Source: Annona cherimola
Taxonomy: Eukaryota; Streptophyta; Magnoliopsida; Magnoliales; Annonaceae
Assembly: GCA_030490835.1 (NCBI GenBank)
Contig: CM059975.1
Coordinates: 2,879,579 to 2,943,578, forward strand
Direction of reading: 5' to 3'
DNA: 64,000 nucleotides
Part shown: in pieces, positions 11,362-21,995 of the stretch
Layout: each line of letters opens with the position of its first letter
Position numbering within the stretch: position 1 is the stretch's first letter
Notes under the pieces: model-generated
The model's input: the letters and a program-made list of their open reading frames with translations, nothing else
The model's database searches: none
What the model was told of the DNA's origin: nothing
Made by a program: the position numbers and the translations under genes

Positions 11362-12113
11362 TGATGTGGGGCGACACTTTCATAAATTAGGGTTTAGATT
11401 ATTTTAGTTGTTTGTTTCTATGTCATTCCAGTGTATTGCATTACATTGTTACTTTTCACCAAAGTTGAAGGAAGTTCACTGCAAAACTCAAGGACGAGTT
11501 TTTTTTCGAAGTCAGGGACAATTTTGTGGGACGACACGTTCATAAATTAGGATTTATATTGTTTTAGGGTGTTTATTTCTATCTTGGATTTGTTAAAATC
11601 TTTAGAAAATACTATAAGATCTTCTAACATATTTTAGAATATGTTAAAATAAACTCGTATTTGTTTTAAGTTTACTTCTCCAAGAAATTTACTTAAAATA
11701 TGCAATTTTTTTTTTAAAATATTACATCTTCAGTAAGTGTTGCTAAAATAAGGTGACATGTTCACCTATAAGTACAACCCTTGTAAACCCTAAGAGAGCA
11801 TCAATTTAAGATTTATAAAATGTTTCTATTGTTCCTTTACTACTAATCCTTATCTTCCCCTCTTTATTCTTCTATTCTTTGTCTTTTTTTTTTGTTGTTC
11901 TTCTTTTTCTTCTTATTTCTCTTCCTACAGCTTTTTTGCTGTTTCTTCTATCTTCTTCTCTACTTTTTAAAGTCTTTCTCTTGCTTTATTTCTCTCTTCT
12001 AATTCGTTTCTGATTTCTCACTATTCTTTTCTTTTTGCTTTATTGAGTGGATCTTCTCTCTGTCTTCTAAAATCTTCCCTTTCTTTTGATTTAGGCCATG
12101 TTGTCCTACATCA
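11362..12113 (+). mobile_element. LTR 'c' with internal rearrangement
   Basis: 11362-11428 is a fragment of the LTR start. 11429-11522 jumps back into a third copy of the interior 3' end (cattccagtgtattgcatt, aactcaaggacgag). 11523-12113 is then a near-complete LTR (tttgtgggac to gtcctacatca). This points to unequal recombination or strand switching inside the array. After 12113 DDL-like RS sequence resumes. Confidence 0.6.
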
Positions 12114-12345
12114 AGGAGAGTTCTCCAGTTTCTTGGTCTACTTCTCCACGCACTAAATGATTGAGGTGAGATCAGGCAGAATGAGAGGCAGACAAGGTTG
12201 AGAGGGAGTGGGAGGATAATAATAATAGGGATGGTGACAAATGGAGGCATGGAGATAGGGGTCTTGACAAGAAAGCTGAAAAGAAGAAATTGAGGCATAA
12301 AACTGATATTTTATCTTCAAAATCATGAGAAACAAGGCATGGAAG
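12114..12345 (+). pseudogene. DDL: DDL pseudogene: N-terminal fragment resumed after LTR array
   Basis: Starts with the same 'ggagagttctcca' sequence as seen at 8517, on the other side of the LTR array. It encodes, with stops, an RDGDKWRHGDRGLDKKAEKK-type stretch rich in Arg, Asp and Lys, as in the low-complexity N-terminus of DDL. It is interrupted by stop codons near its start and again at 12326. The similarity to the upstream module is consistent with tandemly repeated RS units in the parent gene. Confidence 0.5.
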
Positions 12346-12603
12346 TTCCTGTTCTCCTATCTTCTTCTTTCTCTTCCTGCATCTTTTTTGCTTTTTCTTC
12401 CCTTGGTCATCTTTTTTTAAAATTCTTTCCCTTTCTTCTATGTTCTTCTCTACTCCTTTAAGTCTTTTTCCTGCCTTATTTCTCTCTCCTAATTTGTCTT
12501 TGATTTCTCCCTATTCTTTTCTTCTTTCTCTATTGAGAGGATGTTCTTTCTTTCTTCTAAAATCTTCCCTTTCTTTTGATCTAGGCCATCCCATCCTACA
12601 TCT
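12346..12603 (+). mobile_element. LTR 'd', 3' fragment
   Basis: Pyrimidine-rich sequence ending 'ctaggccatcccatcctaca', matching only the 3' ends of LTRs a-c. The LTR start, interior and primer site are missing. It separates two similar DDL-like fragments. Confidence 0.6.
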
Positions 12604-12845
12604 GGAGAATTCTATAGACAAAAGGCAGACAGTCTTGAGAAGGAGTGGGAAGGTAACAATTGTAGGGATGGTGACAAAGGGAGGCACAAAGACACAGGTC
12701 TTGATAAGAAAGCTGAAAAGAGGAAATTGAGGAATAAAAATGATATTGTATCTTCAAAATGACGAGAAACAAGACATGGAAGTTCGAACTCTCTTGCAGA
12801 TCATGGGCACAAGAGCTGATACAGTTTCCATATACCTTTGAGGGC
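12604..12845 (+). pseudogene. DDL: DDL pseudogene: second copy of the charged N-terminal module
   Basis: Nearly the same sequence as 12190-12345: the peptide reads EKEWEGNNCRDGDKGRHKD then GLDKKAEKRKLRNKN and ends at a stop followed by ETRHGSS. Two copies flank LTR d, so one of them was duplicated together with an LTR fragment. No intact frame links either copy to the downstream exons. Confidence 0.5.
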
Positions 12846-14378
12846 ATCTAAGACTGCAGTGATTGATGAGGTATCTGGTGATACCCATGCCTTATTCCGA
12901 TCTATTACTCCTTTTTGTTGTTAGTTATTAACTTTCTACTGCAACTGATCTCAACTTTTCCATCCAAGTGAAGTTCTTGCTCCAAGTTCCTCATTAGTTG
13001 TCAGAATTGTTCTCGCTGCCTAGATCCTTTTTTATGGCATTGTTATTAATTTAAGAAATCGACTTCAATTGTAAGGGATTTTCCATTTCCGGAGTGAGGA
13101 GACATCAATTAACTTTCTGGTGCAACTTCTGTCGACTTCTTCATTTGGACTTCTCCATCCAAATGAAGAAGTTCTTGCTCGAATTTCCCTATCAGATGTG
13201 GAAATGGTTCTTGGAACCATGAATGCCTGCCTAGGCCTTTTTTATGGCATTGTTATTAATTTAAGAAACTAACCTCAATTGCAGGTGATTTTCCCTTTTT
13301 GGATTTAGGAGACATATTACAACAAGAAGTCTATGCTGTTCTTAAAAAGTCATTTTATTTTATGAATGCTCATAGGATATGTAACCTTTTACTGACATTT
13401 TTAGTGTTTGTTGAGGCACTGCAAATACTGTCCAAATTAGAGATGGTACAGACTTACGGCCTGAGCTTGCGCTAGTTTCACTGAAGCAAGACATTTAAGT
13501 TAAATGGGCGAACATGAAAACGCAAATAAGATTCATGTTCCACTGAGCTGTGACCTCTTTTATACTTGTTTTAGTGCACGTGACCATCCACCCACAGAAA
13601 AAGCCTCCTTACTGTTGGTTGCTGGAGGATGTATGTATCTCTGAATAAAAACTGTTCTTATTTCTGGAATCTTGTGGAAGAGGTGCTGAACGATGGTAAG
13701 GATTACTAAAAATGCTTTATTTTATGCATCTCTTTCTTATTTCATATTCTCTGACATGGTAGATTCACATAGTTTTTTGTTGTGAGAAACTTACTGTATG
13801 GGAGTTTAGCAGTTGGCTTGGTAGTTGTGTATAGTGTTGGTTCATACTTAAAATATACTTCTTAATGTCTACTTCAACATTCTCTGCAGAATGATTGAAT
13901 CTAGTTTGTATTGAACTTTTGGAATTTGTATATCAGCAAACTCTGAAACACCCACTAGGCACAGTAATTATGATGTTTTCTACTGCTTATTGTAGCATTT
14001 TGAATGGATCTACTGTTGGGAACCTGGCCCTTTCTCCTTTTTGAGAGGGAGGGAGCGAGGGAGGGAGGGAGAAGGGCAAATGACTTGTTTGTCTTGATTA
14101 GTGACACTGCTGTGGTCAAGTAATGACAATGACACATTTGTTAGTTTGTGATCATGAATTTCCTTCTGAGAAAATAGATTTTAAGATAATAATCAGCCAA
14201 TTTGTTAGATCAAGGTTTCAAAAACCATATTTATTATAGAATCCAGTGACCTGGTTCATGGCTTTTCATTTCATGTCACTTGGAAACGACCTAGTCCACT
14301 TGACATTCTTGCGTGGGTCTGCAATTTTTTATTCTTTCTACACCGTTTTTCTGGGCTTAAATTTTGTTGCTTTGTCAG
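12846..14378 (+). other. DDL pseudogene intronic region
   Basis: T-rich, intron-like DNA between the N-terminal fragments and the first recognisable middle exon. A short direct repeat (ggcattgttattaatttaagaaa) occurs at about 13037 and 13248. A G-rich 'gagggagggagcgagggag' run lies near 14046. No coding motif was seen. Confidence 0.4.
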
Positions 14379-14456
14379 GGATGTCGAGTATGGTGATTCA
14401 GTGTCTGAAATAGTAAAATGAAGGCTACTGGGGATGCCTTGGAGGCAAAGGAAAAG
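14379..14456 (+). pseudogene. DDL: DDL pseudogene: exon ending EALEAKEK-type sequence
   Basis: After the acceptor tttgtcag the sequence reads DVEYGDSVSEIV in one frame and MKATGDALEAKEK in another, followed by a GTAAGG donor. In the DDL family the corresponding region is a single frame (DSV-x-KMKAAEEALEAK). A frameshift near 14405-14415 therefore separates the two halves. The exon lies before the conserved PSFELSGKLAAETN block. Confidence 0.65.
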
Positions 14457-14696
14457 GTAAGGATCAACCTCTCGTTTTGCATATTCTGTAACGTTACCTC
14501 AGATGATCCCCTTTATAAGAGTGGGAACTGTTAATTCCTGATTACTAATGTCACTGAAGAGAAATCTAGCAAGCAATTGATGGACTCTCATGTGCGTCCT
14601 TTTGATTTTCTGTGTTCTGTTCTGTTAGTTGCATGGCAATTTTTTTAAACCTTTTGTTTTCCATTTTGACCTAGCCAGCAAATATTTTGAAATGCC

Positions 14697-14755
14697 ACAA
14701 AAGCCTTCATTTGAGCTGTCTGGGAAGCTGGCTGCAGAGACAAATTGGGTTCGAG
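14697..14755 (+). pseudogene. DDL: DDL pseudogene: PSFELSGKLAAETN exon
   Basis: Encodes QKPSFELSGKLAAETNWVRG, a hallmark of plant DDL/SNIP1 proteins just before the FHA domain. The family normally has Arg where Trp is seen (ETNRVRG), a change consistent with decay. It ends CGAG before a GTGAGA donor and continues in phase into the exon at 15634. No convincing AG acceptor lies at the expected place directly upstream. Confidence 0.75.
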
Positions 14756-15633
14756 GTGAGACTTCTGTAGTTTGCACTGATGTTCTGTTAATCTTTGCAT
14801 ATGTTCTTTAAGGATGTAAGATAGATCTAAAAAGATGATCATTCTTAGTCATTACTGTCTGATGCCAATTTCCGTGCTGACCATGTCTGTCAAGTATATG
14901 GTGCTTTACTGGTTGGCTTGTGAACTAGTGATCACTTAGTTCTATTAGCTTTACCACAGAGGGAAACAAAGAAGAATGATCTTCTTTCCACTGGAGTATC
15001 CTCCTTTAAGTTGTAATGCTGTCTAAGTTCTTGTTGTAGTCCAGTTCAGAATCATGTGTGGGTTTGGTAATTTGACAAATGGCATGTGGATCTCATTTCA
15101 TTCTAGATGGAAATAAAAGGGGAAAAAACAAGTAAAACATGCATTGGTTGATTGAACCAATGGTCCTCCATGTTTTTAATATCTAGCTGCTGCCTATCAT
15201 GTTGCCAGAATTGAAAAAAAATAATAATAATAAAATATCTATTCGGGCAAGTTGTAGGGGTGAGACAAAAGGAAAGGCTGCACTGGATTGATGCTTGATG
15301 GATGGGACCTCTGAGGATCAGTGAAGATTCTAAAGCCAACATGAATAATCAGGACAAGGGCATTATGATTGTGAAATATATAGTTGGTGTTTAGGAAATC
15401 CGGCCATGATCTTTTGTGGTCATAGTGTAGGAGACTTCTTCTTCAGCTTTGTTTAGTGTGGAACAATTTCATGCCTACTACTTAATGAGCTGTCTACAAA
15501 CAAAGGTAAGCAGAACCACCTAAGAACAATGTTCGAATTAGAAGTTCCATTTTTTGTAGTTTTTACCACAAGAGGGATGAATTAGAGAATAGCACTAAAC
15601 ACGCCCTTGCTAACTGAGATGTTCTTTTGGAAG

Positions 15634-15726
15634 GTATTACTTTGCTATTCAACGAACCACCAGATGCTCAGAAACCAGATATCAGTTGGCAGCTGTATGT
15701 TTTCAAATCTGGTGGAGTGCTGAATG
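15634..15726 (+). pseudogene. DDL: DDL pseudogene: exon at start of FHA region
   Basis: Encodes ITLLFNEPPDAQKPDIS then WQLYVFKSGGVLN, matching the DDL sequence that leads into the FHA domain (family: PDIRWRLYVFK). An AAG acceptor precedes it and a GTATGT donor follows. The next matching exon (from PLYVHR) is found only at about 42190, so this exon is followed by a 26-kb gap full of other elements. Confidence 0.8.
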
Positions 15727-16106
15727 GTATGTTGGGCATGTCTTCTGAGTTTTTTTTATATATTATAAAAGATCCTGTTGGGCTTGTCTTCCGAGTTTTT
15801 AATATATTAAAAAAATACTATGCAAATATCTGAACAATTTATTTTCACAGCATGTGGCATAATTTCACTGTAGTTATAGAATGCTCAATTAGCATAGATG
15901 CAAATAACCTACTACTAATTTTTTCACAACCAATAGTTGCCAGCAGCACACCATGTCAACACTTTTGGTTGTTTACCTTGTGCACCACCCAGTCTCTAAA
16001 CCTAGATCCAATAAGAAGTTGATCTTCAAGCACCTTTCTAATAGGAGGATTATCAAAAAAAAAAGTTGAAGGTAAGTATCTAAACAAATGGGGAAGACCC
16101 CACACA
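15727..16106. other. Intronic DNA, no gene seen
   Basis: Between the DDL exon and the 3' end of the tryptophan synthase pseudogene. AT-rich, no motif recognised. Confidence 0.4.
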
Positions 16107-19100
16107 GTCCCTAAGACGTAAATATTTTATTGCTGTCTGGATGTCCTTGTCGCCCTTCCAGCTCTCTATCCGCCTGGCAATAAAGGATGATCTTTGTGCA
16201 TCAGGCAGTACGGGGCAGAATTTTCTAAGCAGGCCAAGGCATAGGATGTCCCCTCCAGCCGAGACAGTAGCATGGAAGCTGCAATTACAGACATTCAACA
16301 TCAATGGAAACCACAATATGGATAACCTTTGTTAAGGGGGAATTATTGAATATGGTGAAATGACAACAGCGATGCAGAGAAACACATAATCAATGATTCC
16401 TATCTTGTGAAAAATTCCAAGTCTGTGATTCCATAAACCAGTCAATTTTCTACTATATCTCACAGCTCCTAAATGGTGACATTCAACTGCAGGCTCTACT
16501 GGTATGTTTTTCTTTCCTCTTTTTGGGTTTTTTTTTTTTTTTTTGGTGGGGGGGATAGAAAAGAATGGGCTATTGATCGCTGTACCCATTAAAAAAATGT
16601 ACGTTTTTCATAGATATTTAAGTCCGAGCAATGTCAGTTCCCTGCCCAGGTTCTATATTTTTTGAATTTTGAAAAGAAAAGGGGCAATTGTCATTTCCTG
16701 AAAAAAAGTTTAAATTTTTTTTAGAAAATGGGTTCAGTGGGCGCAGGCATTGAATCGCCAGACCGCTGTGTCATGATATGATCAAAATTTTTTTGGCCAT
16801 GCTTAGTACCAGACGGTATTAAAAAAAATCAACATGCATTCATGCTGCATGCAATGTGTGATTCAAAGCATCATGTTCCCTTACAAAGGGATGACCGTTC
16901 TTTGTTACTGAACCATGTAAACAACCTGTCAATGCTGAAAACAAATGTATACCATGTCAAAAGATTAAACATAAGCACATGACTATTTCAGCCCTACTAC
17001 GTAGAAAATTCGTCTTCTATTGTTCAACGAGAAATCAATGCAGCGTTATAGAGTAGAGAGGTACAATCAGTAGTAAAATAAATAATAAAAAAAAGGCAGC
17101 CTTTATACCTTCCAGTGCCTCCTGGTCAGTAGCGGTACCGTATACAATACGACCAATGTCTCTCAGAAAGCTGTGCTCTGGTCCAAGTCCAGGGTAATCC
17201 AAGCTGGATGTAATAGAAAAAGTAATTTAGATGCTAAATTGCTGAAAGGTGTAGAACGGTATAAAAGCCTGCTGTAACAAGAGAATGGAAACATTCACAT
17301 TTCCTACCCAGCACTAGGCTCAATTATTTGGCCATCATCATCTTGCGGTAAGTATCTGATTGAGCCGTGCAGAACTGCTGCCTCTCTATTTGTCATTGTT
17401 GCTACATGCTCACCACTGTCTAAAGCAAACTCTGCAGACTCATGAAAGAGTTCTATTGCATTAGAACCCCCACGAGCAACTAGCACTTCAGGTTTTCCAC
17501 CCCTTTTGTCTCTTGCCTGTCGCCTGATTTTTTTACCAATGACTGCAAGAAACTTTCTCACCATCATTGGATATGGATGTGACCCAGTGACAGAGCCTAA
17601 AATGTAATGTGTGGACTCCACATTGGTAAGCCAATCCCGTACGGCCTCAGATGCCGCATCCTCCAGGGTGCCAGTACCAGAGTGAACTGCTTTCACCTGC
17701 ACAAGAAATGAGTTACATGCTGTCCCCATTTGGATTATCGATAATCACTCAATCATGTCTGCACTTTGTTAGATTCCTTGTTTGTTTAAAATCATGATAG
17801 GAATTTTTCTTAATTCATCCCGAATGGGACTGACAAATTTCGGAAGAGAAATAACTCGGGTATTTTCCAGTAAATAAAAGATGCATTATAGCAATCTTTG
17901 TGTCATATTGCATGAATAGCATTGTGATGAAAATTAGAAGCACTAAACAAGAAAAATCAATGATAAACCTCTGCCCCAAGAAGCCGCATCCGGAAAACAT
18001 TGAGTGCCTGTCTTTCCATATCTTGAGCGCCCACGTATATGCCACACTGCAAGCCGAACCTTGCACATACAGTTGCAGTCGCAACTCCATGCTCACCTAC
18101 TCCAGTTTCAGCTATGATGCGTCGTTTACCCAAACGCTTAGCAAGCAATGCCTGTTCAACTGCGTTGTTGATGTTGTGGGCTCCAGTATGGTTAAGATTT
18201 TCTCTTTTCAGGTATACGTGTGGGCCCTCACCATTAGGCCCTCTGTTGTGATCGCTAAGCCGCTCTGCAAAGGAAAGTGGAGACTCCCGCCCAACATAAT
18301 CTCTCAAGATACCGTCCAATTCTTTCTGCACAGAGAAAGAACTAAAAATGAATCAACGATGGGAATGCAGAAGTGCAGAAAGGACACGATATGTTCACAC
18401 AGGCACACATAAAGAGAGAGGGCTGGATAATGCCCAATAGATATAAAGGCCATGAAAATCTCAAGTAAAAATTTACACACATAGGATCCAAGATGCCAGT
18501 ATCGCTGGAATATTAACAAACATTGAGCATGCAACAATCATCGTCATCAAAGCCCAAAATCAACCCAGAGCTCAGCAGAAAGTGGAACAAAGTTGACCTT
18601 GGGTCACGCATCTGGCGTCGTTTTCTACATGCGTAGCTACCTGAGCAAGCTATCCCACCAATAGAATAAATGCTTTTTGCCAGCACAAAAACACATTGCC
18701 TAAACCAAAAATGGGAAAATCTCCCCATTGCCGGTGCATTGATTTTTCCAGCCCTACACTTAGCCCGTTCCACAATTTCTTTGATACAACCAAAGCAATA
18801 ACTTTCGCGCGCCTAAAAGTTCAGACTTCGAACAGAATAACGGGAAAAAGAAACTTTTAGAAGATCCAAGAAGAAATTCTCAATAAAACACCAAAAAGCA
18901 ACCAACCTGGAAATGCTCGTCCCCGGCGAGCGACTGAAATGCGGTCTCCAGCTCGGAAAGCGCATACATCAGCGTCTCGGGGACGTACTTGCCTCCGAAC
19001 TTGCCAAACCGGCCGAAGGAATCCGGCCTCTGCCGAACCACATCTTCCGTGACGACGGCGGGATCGCGGGTGAGAGTGCAAGAGATGGAGGGGATGGATT

Positions 19101-19218
19101 TGCCGGGGGCGCGACGGGACAGAGTGGAATGTGATTTGCTGGGTTTTCGGAGGGGCGAGGTTGAAATGGAAGTGGAGACGGCCGGAAGCCACTTCGGGTT
19201 TTGCGCCGCAAAACTCAT
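16107..19218 (-). pseudogene. TSB: Tryptophan synthase beta chain pseudogene
   Basis: Tryptophan synthase beta is a plastid PLP enzyme joining indole and serine to make tryptophan. Five exons are visible: 19218-18907 (transit peptide, then [20 protein letters not shown]), 18325-17969, 17696-17308, 17203-17109 ([18 protein letters not shown]) and 16278 to about 16107. Splice sites are GT-AG and phases agree. It is nevertheless broken. The PLP-binding lysine of HTGAHKINNA is Asn (codon 18175-18173). Exon 3 lacks residues around the CVGGGSNA loop (reads LVARGGSNA), about 15 residues after LFHE, and the HSI before SAG. Exon 5 lacks IIPALE and has a 1-base deletion near 16220 that leads to an in-frame TAG at 16168-16166, before the GDKDIQTAIKYL tail. 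It sits antisense in the 26-kb DDL gap. A truncated expressed product cannot be excluded, but it could not catalyse the normal reaction. Confidence 0.85.
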
Positions 19219-19235
19219 TTTTCGACGTCACGGCA
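19219..19235 (-). other. TSB pseudogene 5' edge
   Basis: Only about 17 bases separate the pseudogene start codon from a MITE-like insertion, so the original leader and promoter are gone or displaced. Confidence 0.4.
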
Positions 19236-19690
19236 GAAATTGCCGATGTGACAGAAAATAATTTGATAGAAAATGACGTGATAAAAGTAAGAGCTATACA
19301 CGAAGAATGTAAAGTTAAATTAAATAAATTAATTATATAGTTAATTGTATGAAAATAATTAAAAATAAAATTATTTGTATAAAAAATGTAAAAAAATAAG
19401 TAAAAAATAGAATAATTATGAAAAGTTAAAAATTTTAAATTGAAAAGTTCTTATTGACATTTTTAGTGTCCAACCAAACGTACATTTCACGATTATCTTT
19501 TTTTAATTATTTATTCATAATTTTTATATAACTACTTTATTTTTCAATTGTTTCTATATAATTATTCATATAATTAATATATCAATTTTAATTTTATTCT
19601 GTTTGCTCTTCATTATTACTCGTAGTATATAATATTATTTTCTTTTATTTAAAAAACTTTTATATAAAAAAAATTTTCATCAAAAAGTCT
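19236..19690. mobile_element. Two MITE copies, head to head, upstream of TSB remnant
   Basis: 19236-19480 shares words with the MITE at 8680 (attatgaaaagttaaaaat, ttgaaaagttcttattgaca) and ends ccaaccaaacgtac, like that element's CAACCAAACACACCC. 19481-19690 reads as the reverse complement of a related element (ttcaattgtttctatataa). Together they form an imperfect inverted pair. The ends are approximate. Confidence 0.55.
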
Positions 19691-20449
19691 ATTACTTCTT
19701 AAACACATGTGAAATTTAATCTACTTAACATACTTAACCATATTTAATTTAATTATGAATGGATAAAATTTTTTAAATGAAAAGAAAACAATATGATATA
19801 ATATAAGTAATGATAAGAAATAAAGAGAATAAAATTAAAATAGATAGATTAGTTATATTATAATTGTGCAGAAATGATATCGTCTGAATGGACCGAAATA
19901 ATTATACTTCTGTAGTTGTGTTTCATCCGCCAATCCGACGGTAACTTCAGCAGATAAGCAATTTAACCACATGCTTCAAAACATGGAATAGGCCATAAAA
20001 TCCAGAAGCCAACCTACTGGAACCAGATGGACGGACGGACAATTGTTGGAGGGAGCCATGGGAAGCCTTCCCAATGAGAAAGAAAAGGAAGTAGGGGTAT
20101 TATGATAATTTTGCGGTATGAGTATATTTGTTTAAAGACGTGAGAATGTTTGGTTTTTTGATAAAATTTGTATTATATATATAATATTAATTTATTTCAT
20201 TCATTTGTTGGATCAACTACTAACATGTATGGAGACATAATTTTTTATTATTTGACTTTTTAAAAAATATGTGTACAAAAAATTATTTTTTAATAAGGTT
20301 TCATTATAATTGGTAAAGTTAAAAAATATATCTTATATAAAGAGTTATGTTATATTATTTAAAGTTCATGTAATTAAGGTACCCTCGAAAATAACAATTT
20401 TAATATTTATTTCTGATTTTTTGAAAATTTAATAATATTTTATTATTTT
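19691..20449. other. AT-rich spacer, no gene seen
   Basis: Very AT-rich. No gene or clear element end was identified. Confidence 0.4.
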
Positions 20450-21995
20450 TCGAATATTACAAAATCTAATTGCATATAAGAGTATCTAACGACATTTAAC
20501 AGCATCTAACTTTTAATATTAATAAGTTAATCCTAATTTAACAGTTGTAATATAATCCTAAGCCTTTTATAAAATCATTTATACATTAATTACATAATTC
20601 GAAACCCGGATAATAGGATTTAATGAAATCGACCTTAATATAACTGCGTATAACAACATCTAACTTTTGATATAAATAAATTAACCCTAGTTTAACACAT
20701 GTAATATGATGCTAAGCTCCTTATAAGGTCATTTATACCTTAATTATAGAATTTGAAACTCAGATAATAATAGGATTTAATGAAATCCACCTTAATCTAA
20801 CTGCGTCTAACAGCATCTAATTACATTTAACCACATCTAACGACATTTAACAGTATCTAAACAAATCTAACGAAATTTAACAATATCTAACTTTCGATAT
20901 AAATAAGTTAATCCTACTTTAACACCTGTAATATGATCCTAAGCCTCTTATAAGATCATTAGACCTTAATTATAAAATTTAAAAACCATATAATATGATT
21001 TAATGAAATCCACTTAATCTAACTGCATCTAACAACATCTAATGCTATCTAACAGCACATAATCAGATTTAACGACATCTAACAACATCTAACTTTTGAT
21101 ATTAATAAGTTAATCATAATTTAACACATGTAATATGATCCTAAGCCCCTTATAAGATCATTTATACCTTAATTATAGAATTTGAAACCAAGATGATAGG
21201 ATTTAATGAAATCCACCTTCATCTAACTGCGTCTAGCATCATCTAACGGCATCTAACAGCATCTAACGACATCTAACAGCATTTAACAACATCTAAATTT
21301 TGATATTAATAAGTTAATCATAATTTAATACTTGTAATATGATCCTAAGCTCCTTATAAGACCATTTATACCTTAATTACAGAATTTGAAACCCAGATAA
21401 TAGGATTTAATGAAATCCACTGTAATCTAATTGCGTTTAATAGCATCTAATGACATCTAACAGCATCTAACTTTTGATATAAATAAGTTAACCCTAGTTT
21501 AACACCAGTAATATGATGCTAAACTCCTTATAAGGTCATTTATACCTTAATTATAGAATTTGAAACTCAGATAATAAGATTTAATGAAATTCACCTTAAT
21601 CTAACTGTGTCTAACAACATCTAATGACATCTAACAACATCTAACTTGATCTAACGATGTTTAACAACATCTAACTTTTGATATAAATAAGTTAACCTTA
21701 GTTTAATACCTGTAATATGATACTAAGCTTCTTATAAAGTCATTTATACCTTAATTACAGAATTTGAAACCCAGATAATAAAATTTAATGAAATCCACCC
21801 TAATCTAACTGTGTCTAACGACATTTAACTGCATCTAACGACATCTAACAACATCTAATCGAATCTAACTTTTGATGTAAATAAGTTAATCATAATTTAA
21901 CACTTGTAATATGATTCTAAGCCCCTTATAAGGTTATTTATATCGTAATTACAGAATTTGAAACCCAGATAATAGGATTTAATGAAATCCACCTT
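20450..21995. repeat. Composite ATCTAAC tandem repeat array
   Basis: Two levels are visible. Short units of 11-12 bases (catctaacgac, catctaacagc) occur in clusters. Each cluster is followed by a longer conserved segment containing TTTTGATATWAATAAGTTAA, GTAATATGATCCTAAGC, CTTATAAG, CATTTATACCTTAATTA, GAATTTGAAACCC and GATTTAATGAAATCCACC. The marker around 'taatatgat' recurs near 20549, 20702, 20929, 21130, 21335, 21509, 21712 and 21907, giving eight units of about 150-230 bp. The varying number of short units explains the length differences. No open frame persists. Confidence 0.85.

Noticed and set aside
17900..18412. 170-codon open frame on the plus strand
   Set aside because: It lies over the second TSB exon on the opposite strand; the minus strand carries the conserved [10 protein letters not shown] and [17 protein letters not shown] motifs, so this is a shadow frame.
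16107..19218. Functional tryptophan synthase beta gene
   Set aside because: Considered first because exons 1-4 splice cleanly; rejected on the missing catalytic lysine, several deleted segments and the frameshift and stop in the last exon.
20450..21995. Regularly spaced repeats resembling a CRISPR array
   Set aside because: Units are long, variable and AT-rich, spacers are themselves repeats, there are no cas genes and the genome is plant nuclear.
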